Shown: piece after piece, positions 17,956-27,910 of the stretch
Layout of the letters: every line of letters starts with the position of its first letter
Position numbering within the stretch: the first letter of the stretch is position 1
Assembly: GCF_000259075.1 (NCBI RefSeq)
Contig: NZ_AJKI01000063.1
Location: 62,001-126,000 of the forward strand
Origin: Marinilabilia salmonicolor JCM 21150
GTDB lineage: Bacteria > Bacteroidota > Bacteroidia > Bacteroidales > Marinilabiliaceae
Direction of reading: 5' to 3'
Length of the DNA: 64,000 nucleotides
Made by a program: the position numbers and the translations under genes
The notes under the pieces: model-generated
Told to the model about the DNA's origin: nothing
Seen by the model: only the letters and a program-made list of their open reading frames with translations
The model's database searches: none

Positions 17956-19653
17956 ATGCAACACTCCAGACTCCTGACCTTTTTATTCACTATCTTTTTA
18001 CTTCTTTCAACCCCGGCCTCAGGGCAGGATAGAATTACTGGCCATAATTTTGCCACCCGTTCCGAAATCATTGGTAAACAAGGAATGGTTGCCACCAGCC
18101 ACCCCCTTGCCACCCAGATAGGCCTGGATATTCTGAAGCAGGGAGGAACGGCGACTGATGCAGCCATCGCCGCAAATGCGGCTCTGGGCCTAATGGAGCC
18201 TACCGGCTGTGGCATCGGCGGTGATTTGTTTGCACTTGTTTGGGATGCAGAAACCAACAGTTTAAATGGAATAAACGGCAGCGGAAAATCACCTCAGTTA
18301 TTGACCATAGATTATTTCACTTCCAACAGATTGGAGAAAATCCCTTCCTACGGTCCTCTTCCTGTCACCGTACCGGGATGCGTGGACGCCTGGTTTGAGT
18401 TGCATGAAAAATTCGGAAAATTATCCATGGAGCAAATCCTGCAACCCTCGATTAAATATGCTCAAGAGGGATTTCCGGTTACAGAACTTATCAGTCACTA
18501 TTGGAAGTTATCATTAAAAAGACTTGGCAGATACCCCAATGTAATGGAAACATACTCTATTGATGGCAAAGCACCCGGAAAAGGAGATGTTTTTAGAAAT
18601 CCTGATTTAGCCAACACTTACAAACTACTTGCTAAAGATGGAAGAAAAGCTTTTTACCACGGTTCCATAGCCAAAACCATAGTCAACTACATACAAGGTC
18701 AGGGAGGATTTTTATCCGAAGAAGATTTTTCCATGCACAATTCTGAGTGGGTGGAACCAATTGCCACATCCTACCGTGGATACAAAGTATGGGAGCTCCC
18801 TCCCAACGGACAGGGAATAACCGCCCAGATAATGCTCAATATTCTGGAGGGTTTTCATTTTTCTCCTGAAAATTTTGGCACTGCCAGGCACCTTCACCTT
18901 GTAACCGAGGCAAAAAAGCTGGCGTTCGAAGACCGGGCACGATTCATTGGTGATCCGAATTTCTCAAACATTCCTGTGGACAAATTATTGTCAAAAGAAT
19001 ATGCCACCGAAAGAAGAAGTCTGATAGACACAACCCACGCCCGGGCTTTCAGTTACGGAACCCCCAATCAGAGCGAGACGGTTTATCTCACCGTGGCTGA
19101 CCAATGGGGCAATATGGTTTCATTGATTCAGAGCAATTACAGGGGCATGGGATCGGGAATGGTTCCTCCGGGGCTGGGCTTTATGCTTCAAAACAGAGGA
19201 GAGTTATTTTCGCTTAATCCCGGCGATGTAAATGAATACGCCCCCGGCAAAAGGCCTTTTCATACCATCATTCCGGCATTTGTAACCAAAGATCAAAAGC
19301 CATGGCTGAGCTTTGGTGTCATGGGAGGAGATTTTCAGCCGCAGGGACATGTACAAATCATCATGAACCTGATTGATTTCGGCATGAATCTTCAGGAAGC
19401 GGGAGATGCACCCCGTTTTTCACACACCGGAGGAAGCACCCCCACCGGCCTTCGGGAGAAAACGACAGGTCAGGTTTTCGTTGAGAGCGGGATGCCATAT
19501 AACGCTGTCAGAACTCTTATGGAGATGGGCCATCCGGTTAGTTACGATCTGGGAGGGTATGGTGGATTTCAGGGGATTATTTATGACCACAGGAGAGGCG
19601 TTTACATCGGGGCTTCGGAGTCCCGAAAAGACGGACAGGCAGCCGGTTATTAA
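17956..19653 (+). CDS. ggt: Gamma-glutamyltransferase (glutathione hydrolase)
   Basis: An N-terminal nucleophile hydrolase that cleaves or transfers gamma-glutamyl groups from glutathione and related peptides in the periplasm. The 565-residue precursor starts with a signal peptide (LLTFLFTIFLLLSTPASGQ). Conserved blocks include GGTATDAAIAANAALGLMEP, GCGIGGDLFALVWD and LPPNGQGITAQIML. The autocleavage site lies at about Thr375 (SETVYLTVADQWGNMVSLIQS in two parts), followed by GSGMVPPGLGFMLQNRG. The His that usually follows the nucleophile region (TTH) is replaced by Tyr (TVY), which may alter activity. The gene stands alone, between the tRNA and a histidine kinase gene. Confidence 0.92.
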   Translation: MQHSRLLTFLFTIFLLLSTPASGQDRITGHNFATRSEIIGKQGMVATSHPLATQIGLDILKQGGTATDAAIAANAALGLMEPTGCGIGGDLFALVWDAETNSLNGINGSGKSPQLLTIDYFTSNRLEKIPSYGPLPVTVPGCVDAWFELHEKFGKLSMEQILQPSIKYAQEGFPVTELISHYWKLSLKRLGRYPNVMETYSIDGKAPGKGDVFRNPDLANTYKLLAKDGRKAFYHGSIAKTIVNYIQGQGGFLSEEDFSMHNSEWVEPIATSYRGYKVWELPPNGQGITAQIMLNILEGFHFSPENFGTARHLHLVTEAKKLAFEDRARFIGDPNFSNIPVDKLLSKEYATERRSLIDTTHARAFSYGTPNQSETVYLTVADQWGNMVSLIQSNYRGMGSGMVPPGLGFMLQNRGELFSLNPGDVNEYAPGKRPFHTIIPAFVTKDQKPWLSFGVMGGDFQPQGHVQIIMNLIDFGMNLQEAGDAPRFSHTGGSTPTGLREKTTGQVFVESGMPYNAVRTLMEMGHPVSYDLGGYGGFQGIIYDHRRGVYIGASESRKDGQAAGY

Positions 19654-19766
19654 AACATAAAACAATCGGGAAAAACAAACGCTCTCACATCATCGGTAAT
19701 AACCTGTTCGTCAAAACTTTTTGATAGTTTTAGTGATAATATTTTTCTTTGATGCTTGTAACAAGC

Positions 19767-19800
19767 ACATTTTTGGGAAACACACATTTTTGGGAAACAC
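19767..19800 (+). repeat. 17-bp perfect tandem repeat abutting a start codon
   Basis: Two identical copies of ACATTTTTGGGAAACAC lie head to tail at 19767-19783 and 19784-19800, ending directly at the ATG of the histidine kinase. The second copy therefore occupies the ribosome-binding region. Confidence 0.9.
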
Positions 19801-21258
19801 ATGAGCTTATCCAAAGCAATATTCAACTTTTTTAAATCTAAAGATTCTTTCCCCAAAGAGCCTTCTGACTTTTTTTCCGGAGAGAGAACCACAGAATTAA
19901 TAGAACGTCTTAATGCCAGATCTCCAAGAGCGATCGGCCTCTCTTCTCTTGACGCATTAGCACTAAAAATATGTGAAATCAGCCAGGCAGACTACATTTT
20001 CATTGCGAAAATCTCAAAAGAAGGTACTTACCGGACAATCAGCATATGTAACCAAACAAGTCCGATACAAAACAGCCATTTTGATTTTAAAATAAATGCC
20101 TTTCTTAACGACAAAAATCCTGACATCCCTGTATCCTTTGATGCACAAGTCATTTTTTCCCAGACAAACCTTCCGAAAAGCAAAGCCAACAACTGCATAG
20201 CCCTGCAAATTACGGACAATGACAAAACACCTATGGGCATTGTGCTGGGTGTCACAAAATCCGCAAAAACAAAAACCCTGACCAATGTAATCAAGTTCTT
20301 CTCCAATCACCTTACCACAGAGATGCGACATCTCAACTCAAAAGAAAAACTTGAAAAAAAGAACAAAAAACTTCTTCGCACAGAAGAAGAATTGAAACTA
20401 AAAAACCAGTTGCTGGACAACCTGAATAAAAATATTTCCAAAGCCAAACAGGTAGTGGATGAGAGCAGTCGGCTTAAATCTGCATTTCTGGCAAACCTGA
20501 GTCATGAAATCAGAACCCCCATGAATGTAATCATGGGGTTTACAGAACTGTTAAGTGCAGCAAACATGACCCCGGAACAACGACGAAACTATATTGATAT
20601 CATACAGCAAAACGGAACACGGTTGCTGCAGATCATGGATTCTCTGATTGACATCTCCCGGTTTCAGGCCAAAAATATCGGCAAGGAGCAGCAGGCATTT
20701 TCTTTAAATCAGATGCTGCAACAATTATACAACAACTTCAACTCCGAAATTGAAGCCTCCGGAAAACCCATCACACTAACACTTACATTAAGTAAAAATC
20801 ATGGGGAAGACGTGATCATTCTGGACAAGGAAGCCACTTACAAAGTACTGAACCACCTACTGGACAATGCCGTAAAATTCACTGCATCAGGGACCATCCG
20901 TTTTGGGTATGAAATTAAAGAAAAACAAATTCTGTTTCATGTAGAAGATACCGGAATAGGCATCCCGGAAGGGAAAGAAAAAGAGATATTTGACCTGTTC
21001 AGACAAGGCGACCTGCGCCTTAGTCGTCAGTTTGGGGGAACCGGCCTGGGGCTTGCCATTGCCAAACGCTATGTGAGTGCGATGAACGGTCAAATCTGGT
21101 GTAATAACAACGAAGACTCCGCCAGGGGTGCCACCTTTAAATTCTCACTTCCACTGCTCTCCAGTCATAAAGAAAGAAACGAAGGCCTCTCTCAAAAAAC
21201 AGCCGGAGCATTCACTACATCTTCGATAACCATGATTAGCAACGAATCCTTATTGTAA
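19801..21258 (+). CDS. Sensor histidine kinase, soluble
   Basis: A predicted cytoplasmic histidine kinase of 485 residues. Residues about 40-170 resemble a GAF-type sensory domain (SSLDALALKICEISQADYIFI). A coiled coil of Lys/Glu-rich heptads follows (about 175-220). The HisKA domain has the phospho-His in FLANLSHEIRTPMN, and the ATPase domain shows NHLLDNAVKFTA, VEDTGIGIPEG and GGTGLGLAIAKRYV. There is no receiver domain or transmembrane helix. The cognate regulator is unknown; the NtrC-like gene at 27911 is 6.6 kb away. The upstream region has a 17-bp tandem repeat. Its stop codon directly abuts that of the convergent alanine dehydrogenase. Confidence 0.92.
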   Translation: MSLSKAIFNFFKSKDSFPKEPSDFFSGERTTELIERLNARSPRAIGLSSLDALALKICEISQADYIFIAKISKEGTYRTISICNQTSPIQNSHFDFKINAFLNDKNPDIPVSFDAQVIFSQTNLPKSKANNCIALQITDNDKTPMGIVLGVTKSAKTKTLTNVIKFFSNHLTTEMRHLNSKEKLEKKNKKLLRTEEELKLKNQLLDNLNKNISKAKQVVDESSRLKSAFLANLSHEIRTPMNVIMGFTELLSAANMTPEQRRNYIDIIQQNGTRLLQIMDSLIDISRFQAKNIGKEQQAFSLNQMLQQLYNNFNSEIEASGKPITLTLTLSKNHGEDVIILDKEATYKVLNHLLDNAVKFTASGTIRFGYEIKEKQILFHVEDTGIGIPEGKEKEIFDLFRQGDLRLSRQFGGTGLGLAIAKRYVSAMNGQIWCNNNEDSARGATFKFSLPLLSSHKERNEGLSQKTAGAFTTSSITMISNESLL

Positions 21259-22485
21259 TTAAAAAGCAGCCATCAGCAATCCGATATCCTTTGATGGCAG
21301 ATTCAACCGCTCTCCAACCCTGTAACTGGTTAAAATTCCCTTATAAAGATACAGTCCGTGACTCACCCCCACATCCTGCATTATCAGCTGATCGATACCT
21401 CCTGCCATAGCCAGACGGAGCAAAACAGGGGCAAAAATATTACTGAGGGCAATGGATGATGTTCGGGCCACCCGTGAAGCAAGATTGTGCACTCTGTGAT
21501 AAATAACTCCATGATGAATGGTTACAGGACTTTTGCCACCTTTTCCCCCAACTGCTTCAAGACATCCACCATTCCCCATATTCAAATCCACGATGATGCT
21601 CCCCGGCTTCATCCCTGCCACCTGTTCATCAGAAATCAGAAAACCACTTTGCGGATCAAAATAACGTATGCTTCCGATAACTGCATCCGCCGAACGCAAG
21701 GCCTTACTCAAAACCTGAGGATGTAAGACGGAAGTAAAAAGTCGTTGCCCCACATTTCGCTCCAGTTCCCTGAGATTCCGGTATGAATTGTCGAAAACTT
21801 TCACCTGACACCCAAGTCCAAGAGCCGCTCTCACAGCAAATTCACCAGCAGTACCGGCACCTATCACCACCACTTCGGCGGGGGATATTCCCGTAATGCC
21901 CCCCAGCAAAACACCCTTCCCCTCCTTGCTGTTACTCAGGTATTCCGAGGCAATCATAATGGCTGTATACCCCTCAATTTCACTCATACTGCGAACCACG
22001 GGGTAACAGTCCGACTCATCTTTCAGTAATTCGTAGGCCAGGGCATTCACCTTTTTATGCATTAACTGCTGAATAGAATCCCTGTTTTGACTGGCCAGAT
22101 ATAGCAACGAGATCAGCAACTGACCGGGAGATAACAACCCACGCTCTTCCTCATCTGGGGGAGCCACTTTTAAAACTACATCACAGCGGAACGGATCCTC
22201 ATGATTGGTAACAATTTTGGCTCCGGCTTCAGAAAAATCATGATCGTAATAATTTGCTGCATTTCCGGCCCCGCTTTCCACAATAATTTCATGCCCGTTG
22301 GCGGTAAGTAATTCTACTCCCTGAGGTGTCAGAGGAATACGGTTTTCACCCTCCTCCCTTTCTCTGGGAATGCCAAAAGACATAGACTTTTGTTTCCGGC
22401 CGATTTCCATTAACTCCTCCTTGGGAGCAAGTCCGGCCTGATTCATAGCAAAATAATACGATGCTTTTTTTCCTAAATCCCCCAT
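21259..22485 (-). CDS. ald: Alanine dehydrogenase
   Basis: It catalyses reversible NAD-dependent deamination of L-alanine to pyruvate and ammonia. The 408-residue protein has the N-terminal substrate domain (FGIPREREEGENRIPLTPQGVELL, GHEIIVESGAG) and the Rossmann domain with VVVIGAGTAGEFAVRAALGLG. MSEIEGYTAIMIASEYL and the C-terminal VHNLASRVARTSSIALSN are typical of the alanine dehydrogenase/transhydrogenase alpha superfamily. The N-terminal 30 residues are an extension over classical enzymes, as in other Bacteroidota proteins of this family (recollection). It follows tsaE by 34 bp on the same strand. Confidence 0.88.
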   Translation of the reverse strand: MGDLGKKASYYFAMNQAGLAPKEELMEIGRKQKSMSFGIPREREEGENRIPLTPQGVELLTANGHEIIVESGAGNAANYYDHDFSEAGAKIVTNHEDPFRCDVVLKVAPPDEEERGLLSPGQLLISLLYLASQNRDSIQQLMHKKVNALAYELLKDESDCYPVVRSMSEIEGYTAIMIASEYLSNSKEGKGVLLGGITGISPAEVVVIGAGTAGEFAVRAALGLGCQVKVFDNSYRNLRELERNVGQRLFTSVLHPQVLSKALRSADAVIGSIRYFDPQSGFLISDEQVAGMKPGSIIVDLNMGNGGCLEAVGGKGGKSPVTIHHGVIYHRVHNLASRVARTSSIALSNIFAPVLLRLAMAGGIDQLIMQDVGVSHGLYLYKGILTSYRVGERLNLPSKDIGLLMAAF

Positions 22486-22519
22486 AGTATTTTCTTATTT
22501 CGGGATTAAGTTACAAAAT

Positions 22520-22939
22520 TCATAAGACATTCAATGTTCTGGAACCATCCTCCTCTTCCTCTATTCGCACATCGAGTCGATAATCGGGCAACACATCAGC
22601 TACTTTTTCAGGCCATTCAATAAGGCAATAATGGTCACTATAGAAATAGTCCTCATACCCCATATCAAAAACTTCGGCAACATTCTTCAACCGATAAAAA
22701 TCAAAATGAAAAATTACCTCCCCTTCATTGCCTTCGTACTCATTCACAAGCGCAAAACTGGGACTTGTAACGGCTCCTTCAACGCCCATTTCCCGGCACA
22801 AAGCTTTGATAAAAGTCGTTTTTCCAACCCCCATTTCGCCATAAAAAGCCACTACTTTATATTTTCTTAATAGCGATAAGAAGTCCCGGGCCGTGGATTC
22901 AATGTCCTTCTCGGTTGGAATAAAAAAAGTCTGATTCAT
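22520..22939 (-). CDS. tsaE: tRNA threonylcarbamoyladenosine biosynthesis ATPase TsaE
   Basis: TsaE is the ATPase that cycles the TsaB-TsaD complex making t6A37 in ANN-decoding tRNAs. The 139-residue protein has Walker A GEMGVGKTTFIKAL, the SPSFALVNEYEG motif and a FHFDFYRL block that includes the Walker B-like Asp. The LIEWPEKVADVLP motif is typical. A minus-strand box TATTTTTG (22965-22972) may be its -7 element. It is the first gene of a probable tsaE-ald unit. Confidence 0.95.
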   Translation of the reverse strand: MNQTFFIPTEKDIESTARDFLSLLRKYKVVAFYGEMGVGKTTFIKALCREMGVEGAVTSPSFALVNEYEGNEGEVIFHFDFYRLKNVAEVFDMGYEDYFYSDHYCLIEWPEKVADVLPDYRLDVRIEEEEDGSRTLNVL

Positions 22940-23032
22940 TGTTCCTGAAATATTGATACCTCAACAAAAATACAACAAAGATTATTAAATCAGCAGACAG
23001 GAAATTAATCTGTTTTATTCATAAGTTGTTGT

Positions 23033-23237
23033 GTTTTTAAAGGCCGAAGATCTTAAAGCAATAGCCTGGGGTACGGCCCCAGGAGAATTGTAAAAAATAC
23101 TCCTCCCTCTCATTATTGGTCGCAACGCGACCAATAATGAGAGGGACGTGGGGATACTTAAAAACTCAGGGCTTTGCCCTGGGCTATTGCTCTCAGGCTT
23201 TCAGCCTGTTTACAGCCTACCATGTATTAGGTAGGTT
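23033..23237 (-). repeat. Multi-hairpin intergenic element, copy A (complete)
   Basis: The best complete copy of a family found four times in the window, here in minus orientation. Read on the minus strand it contains: a leader ending TGTAAACAGG; hairpin 1 CAGGCTGAAAGCCTG; hairpin 2 CCCAGGGC-AAA-GCCCTGAG; the central hairpin at 23105-23145 with perfect 19-bp arms (CCTCTCATTATTGGTCGC is 18 of them) and loop GTT; hairpin 4 CCTGGGG-CCGTA-CCCCAGG; and a final AAGATCTTCGGCCTTT segment. The short tags AGCAATAGCC and GGCTATTGCT form an outer inverted pair. It begins five bases after the porX stop codon and lies between porX and tsaE. Confidence 0.9.
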
Positions 23238-23241
23238 AAAT

Positions 23242-24798
23242 TCATCTCAAAGGGCTCAATTCAATCAAGGGAACCATCATTTCTTCCAGAGAAACACCCC
23301 CGTGCTGAAATGTATCTTTGTAGTAATTAACGTAATAATTATAATTATTTGGATATGCAAAAAAGTCGTCCCCTTTGGCAAAAATATATGAAGTAGAAAC
23401 ATTTGGCCGGGGAAGAAAGAAATCTCCCGGGCTCTTTGCTTCTAAAACATCTTTCGCTTTGTAAGCCAGATTTTTCCCGTGTTTAAACCGAAGATTGGTA
23501 TTGGTATTGCGATCGCCCACCACTTTTACAGGATGCTGAACCCTAATAGAGCCATGATCGGAAGTTACAATCACTTTAACTTTTTCTGCTGATAATTTTT
23601 TCAACAAATCAAACAGCGGTGAATGCACAAACCAGGAACGGGTAAGTGAACGGTAAGCAGATTCATCGGATGCCAGCTCACGGATCATCTTTATTTCGGT
23701 TCGGGCATGAGAAAGCATATCTACGAAGTTATATACCAGCACAGAAAGGTCGTGGTTTAGCAACTGACCATAATTGTCGGTGAGTTTCCGACCTGTTTCG
23801 TTGTCACTGACTTTATGATAGGCAAAAGAGAAATCACGGCGCATACGCTTAAAGAAAGTCCCGATTAATTCTTCCTCAAAATTGTTTCGACCGCCCTCTT
23901 CATCATCATCTACCCAGTATTCGGGATAAAACTCCTTTATCTGAGTGGGCAGCAATCCGGAGAAAAGTGCGTTACGTGCAAATTGAGTGGCAGTAGGCAA
24001 AATACTGCAATAAGTATTATCGGAAACCACATCGAACAAAGACCGTATGTCATGCCGGATTGTCTCCCACTGATCGAGTCGAAAATTATCTATTACCACC
24101 CATATTACTTTCTCGCCCTTATCCAGCTTTGGCAGGACTGTATGTTTAAACACCCGGTGCGACATTAACGGACCATCCTCATCCACCAACCAACGTTCAT
24201 ATTCATCATTTACAGTACGTGCGAACAGTTGATTGGCCTCACTCTTTTGCATCTTCAGCACCTCATCCATGGCGCTGTCGGCACTCTGCAATTCAAGTTC
24301 CCAATACACCAACTTTTTATACACCTCCTTCCATTCATCCATGGTCAGCTGATCGCTCATGCGAAACCCAAGATTAGTGAATGCCGCCTGATAGGCACTT
24401 GTTGCCTTTTCGGAAACCAATCGTTCCCGGTCCACATGACGCTTTACCGAAGACAAAATCTGATTGGGCTTCACCGGCTTTATAAGGTAATCCGATATTT
24501 TGCTGCCGATGGCCTGATCCATGATATCCTCTTCCTCACTTTTTGTAATCATAATGACCGGAGTTCCGGGCCTCAGCTCTTTCATTCTGGAAAGTGTTTC
24601 CAATCCACTCAGTCCTGGCATATTTTCATCCAGAAAAACAATATCAAACTGCTGTTTTGCAATAGTCTCCAGCGCATCATTCCCATTCGAAGCGGTCTCT
24701 ACCACGAAACCCTTCTCCTGTAAAAACAATATGTGAGCCTTCAAGTGTTCAATTTCATCATCCACCCAAAGAATTCTGATCTTTTTTGTTTCTTCCAT
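23242..24798 (-). CDS. porX: Type IX secretion response regulator PorX (receiver + PglZ domain)
   Basis: PorX is the response regulator controlling type IX secretion genes and is partnered by the PorY kinase and SigP in Porphyromonas (established knowledge). The 518-residue protein has a receiver domain (about 5-125) with DD at 13-14, phosphoacceptor Asp57 in FLDENMPG and the Lys of YLIKPVKP. A helical linker leads to a PglZ/alkaline-phosphatase-like domain (about 210-515). That domain shows VIDNFRLDQW, the Thr-rich LPTATQFARNALFSG and metal-site VTSDHGSIRV. All expected catalytic positions look intact. porW follows upstream on the same strand with a 65-bp gap, so co-transcription is plausible. 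The cargo adhesin at 58959 would be a client of the same system. Confidence 0.93.
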   Translation of the reverse strand: MEETKKIRILWVDDEIEHLKAHILFLQEKGFVVETASNGNDALETIAKQQFDIVFLDENMPGLSGLETLSRMKELRPGTPVIMITKSEEEDIMDQAIGSKISDYLIKPVKPNQILSSVKRHVDRERLVSEKATSAYQAAFTNLGFRMSDQLTMDEWKEVYKKLVYWELELQSADSAMDEVLKMQKSEANQLFARTVNDEYERWLVDEDGPLMSHRVFKHTVLPKLDKGEKVIWVVIDNFRLDQWETIRHDIRSLFDVVSDNTYCSILPTATQFARNALFSGLLPTQIKEFYPEYWVDDDEEGGRNNFEEELIGTFFKRMRRDFSFAYHKVSDNETGRKLTDNYGQLLNHDLSVLVYNFVDMLSHARTEIKMIRELASDESAYRSLTRSWFVHSPLFDLLKKLSAEKVKVIVTSDHGSIRVQHPVKVVGDRNTNTNLRFKHGKNLAYKAKDVLEAKSPGDFFLPRPNVSTSYIFAKGDDFFAYPNNYNYYVNYYKDTFQHGGVSLEEMMVPLIELSPLR

Positions 24799-24863
24799 AT
24801 CTCTTCAATTCTCCATTAAAACGCCAATCGAAGCGCTTTTCATTCCAAATCTTACGGCGGTTG

Positions 24864-27641
24864 CTAATGACTTTTATAGGGCTCCTCCGGAATTTCATTC
24901 TCCGTAACAACAATGGCTGACGGATCACTTCCCGGCAAGTAATTATCCAGAAAAAACTGCCGGTACAGTTCTATGTCCGAGGCGTTGTTCAATTCACTGT
25001 AATTGTCTTCAGAAACAAGCAATAACAAAGGTCGTCCCGGATTATCAACTGCAAAAACAGAAGGATTGTTCAGCAATGCAAAAAAGTAGTCCAGTCCCAC
25101 CCGGCTGTTCTCAAAGGGCCCTGTTTGCAGGGTGTTATATACTCCCCCAAGCGTACTGCTTTCCAACCGCAACCCGCCAATGGTGTATCTGTCAAAGTTA
25201 AAATTAGCCAAATAAAACAATATCTGATTGACATCCGCTTCCGGTTGGAGCACAATCATCAAATAATGCGTGGAATCAGGACTAAAGGAAAACTTCTGAC
25301 TCTCCGCCTCAGTAGAATCTCCTTCAGCCCCATGGGATTCCGGGCTTTCTGAACCAGAAGTTTCGGCCAGCAACTGTTCCGGCTCTTTCCCCTGTTTCAA
25401 CATTTCCAGCCAGTGCCGTGCCACTTCTGCCTGTGAGGATTGCGGATATTGGTCTGTCAGGGTAAGCAGGCCGTCTCTGAAAGCATTTGTATTTCCCATT
25501 CGGCTGTAAGCAGCAGCGTTCAGCAACAGAGCATTGGGTTTTATGGCATCATAACCGGATTCAACAATCATGCTCGATTGCTCTAAAACTCTGCTCCAAT
25601 ACCCCTTCTTATAATCATCGAATGCTGAAACATATAAAGAGTCCAACTCAAGATGTCTTTTTTCGAGTTTTGCAAAATAATCCGGATCTTCGACAAAAGC
25701 AGCAAAGCGACTATCCGGGTAATCATCCATAATCACTTGACCGTAATGGGCCATACACTGACGATCGGGGATTTCAGCACACGACAGATAAATTCCGGTG
25801 AGCGCCTGCTCCCGCAAATCTGTTTGGGGATAAGCACTAATGAGCTCCTCAAATTGCTCAATAGCCTCTTCATGTTTATCAAAATTCTGAGCCAGCAGAT
25901 GTCCGGCATTAAACCGTGCCTTCTGAACTTTCAAATGCGACTCTTTCAAGGCTTCAGGTGTAAGGGGCAACCCGGCAACTAAAGACTCCCGGTCAGGTTT
26001 CCCGCCACCTTTTTCGTCTGCCTCCTGCCCGCCCGGGCCAGGAGGTTGCTGACTAAAAGGATCATCGGGCATCATTCCATCCATTTCGCCCGGGTTTTGC
26101 CGGTCGGCAAGTGATGTCTTATTTTTCCTGCGCCAGTTATCCTCATCATCCCTGCGTCCCCAGCGTTTCTCAAATTCCATTTGTCCCAGACTGACCATTG
26201 TTTGATTGTAAAAATACCATTTCCCGGATTCATCAGTACTTCGACTTCCCCGGTTGGCAAAATTCCTGTAAAAGAAGGCATCATCCATTGGGGCACCCCC
26301 TGCCTGAGCCTGCTGCTCTTGTTCCTGCATAGCAGCCAGGAGGTTGTCAATAAAAAGGGCCCGTTCCTCTTCAGGAAGAGTAGCGATGCGTTGCACACTA
26401 TCTTCATATTGAAAAGTACGCAAATTTTCAGCAAGCGGAGCCAGACTCCGACGAAACTGATGAATTTCCTCAATACCGGGATAATCCTGGGGCAATACGG
26501 TAAGCGTAGAATCATAATAAGCATCTGCTGCCACGTATTCTGATGATTGAAAATAAATATCGGCCATTCGATGATAAATATTCCCGGCAAGAATTCGGTC
26601 TTTGCCACCATACCCTGCAGCCAGCTGAAGGTTTAACAGCGCATTCAGCGTATCCCCTTCTTCCAGGTAGGTTTGAGCGAGTGCATAATAAATCTGATCT
26701 CTGTAATCCAGGTTCTTAAATTCACGCGCATATTTCTTCAGAACTTCTCTCGCCTCTTCAGTATCTCCCATACTACCGGCAATCATAGCGTTTTTCACCC
26801 GGGCATGAATAACCATTTCATAATCGGGATTCATAGAAACAACCTTCTCGTATGCATCAATTGCCATAGCAGAATTATCGATTTTCTCAGCCAGCTGCCC
26901 CATTATGAAATACCATCTTACTCTCTGCCATCTGTCGGTGGCATTCTCTGCTGCCAGGGGACAATATTCCATGGCTTTTTCCGGCTGATCCTGAGCAATC
27001 CAAAACCAGGCATGGGTTGCAGCAGCAGTGGAAAGAAACTTTTTTTCATCTTCCACACCGGAGGAATATCGATCAAGATATAATTTTGCATTCTTAAAAT
27101 CCCCCATCTCAATGTAGGCTCTGGCCATCCACAACATAGCTTCGAACCTCACTGATTTTTCGGGAAATAATTGCAGAACCATGTTAAATGCGCCAATCCC
27201 TTCGTACCAGTCTCGCGAATAAACATGAGCCTTCCCGATCAGCATATAAGCTTCATCTACCCAACGATTAAACTCCCGCTGATTGTAAAAAGACCGGTAT
27301 TCCTCACCTGCACCACGCACTGAACGGTTGGGTTTTGCAGTAATAGAGTGCTTTTCAATAAGTTTGTATCCTTTCCGGATGGCTCTGTTCATGTCGGATG
27401 ATGGCACCTGACTTCCTGAAATATCAGAATAAGCAAATGCCGGCAGAATCCGGGTATAATCATTTTTTACCGATTCACGCATTTTCTCCTGACCGTTGCT
27501 AAAACTCTGTTGCCCGTTAAATAACACATTGTATCTTGCAGTGAGATTGTGATAACCACGCGACAACCAGGTATTTTTTTGAGTTGAACATCCCAGAGAG
27601 ACCAAAAAAATAAATATGAATATGAAATTCGTTTTTTTCAT
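24864..27641 (-). CDS. porW: Type IX secretion TPR lipoprotein PorW/SprE
   Basis: An outer-membrane-associated lipoprotein with tetratricopeptide repeats, required for type IX secretion and gliding in studied Bacteroidota. The start is ATG 27641 (925 residues), with signal FIFIFIFLVSLGC and lipobox Cys. Mature NTWLSRGYHNLTARYNVLFNGQQSF is characteristic. TPR-like helical pairs run from about residue 95 to 420 and again about 580-740. Between them lies a low-complexity Pro/Gly/Asp-rich segment (about 505-560). Two C-terminal regions (FSPDSTHYLMIVLQP...) resemble a conserved PorW tail. Possible -7 boxes TATTTTTG (27684-27691) and TATCTTTG (27794-27801) lie on the minus strand upstream. Confidence 0.9.
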   Translation of the reverse strand: MKKTNFIFIFIFLVSLGCSTQKNTWLSRGYHNLTARYNVLFNGQQSFSNGQEKMRESVKNDYTRILPAFAYSDISGSQVPSSDMNRAIRKGYKLIEKHSITAKPNRSVRGAGEEYRSFYNQREFNRWVDEAYMLIGKAHVYSRDWYEGIGAFNMVLQLFPEKSVRFEAMLWMARAYIEMGDFKNAKLYLDRYSSGVEDEKKFLSTAAATHAWFWIAQDQPEKAMEYCPLAAENATDRWQRVRWYFIMGQLAEKIDNSAMAIDAYEKVVSMNPDYEMVIHARVKNAMIAGSMGDTEEAREVLKKYAREFKNLDYRDQIYYALAQTYLEEGDTLNALLNLQLAAGYGGKDRILAGNIYHRMADIYFQSSEYVAADAYYDSTLTVLPQDYPGIEEIHQFRRSLAPLAENLRTFQYEDSVQRIATLPEEERALFIDNLLAAMQEQEQQAQAGGAPMDDAFFYRNFANRGSRSTDESGKWYFYNQTMVSLGQMEFEKRWGRRDDEDNWRRKNKTSLADRQNPGEMDGMMPDDPFSQQPPGPGGQEADEKGGGKPDRESLVAGLPLTPEALKESHLKVQKARFNAGHLLAQNFDKHEEAIEQFEELISAYPQTDLREQALTGIYLSCAEIPDRQCMAHYGQVIMDDYPDSRFAAFVEDPDYFAKLEKRHLELDSLYVSAFDDYKKGYWSRVLEQSSMIVESGYDAIKPNALLLNAAAYSRMGNTNAFRDGLLTLTDQYPQSSQAEVARHWLEMLKQGKEPEQLLAETSGSESPESHGAEGDSTEAESQKFSFSPDSTHYLMIVLQPEADVNQILFYLANFNFDRYTIGGLRLESSTLGGVYNTLQTGPFENSRVGLDYFFALLNNPSVFAVDNPGRPLLLLVSEDNYSELNNASDIELYRQFFLDNYLPGSDPSAIVVTENEIPEEPYKSH

Positions 27642-27910
27642 GTACAAAACCGAACTGATAATACATTATAAACTAAACTGCGGCAAAAATATTTCACAAA
27701 TTGAGGAAGAAAAAATACTTTTAACCCGATAAACAGAAGCACCTCAATGTCGGAAAAAATTTTATTAATTGCATTTCCACAGACAAATCACAACAAAGAT
27801 AATCATCTGAGTGGAAGTTTTTTTGAAGCATCATGGCTAATTTCCATTAAAACCGGGTACAAGATGCCTTTTTATCAATACGAAATAAAACAATTACAAA
27901 TTCCCGGCTT

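Noticed and set aside
23033-23237. CRISPR array interpretation of the repeats
   Set aside because: The hairpins within each element differ from one another, with no regular identical repeats and spacers, and no cas genes are present.
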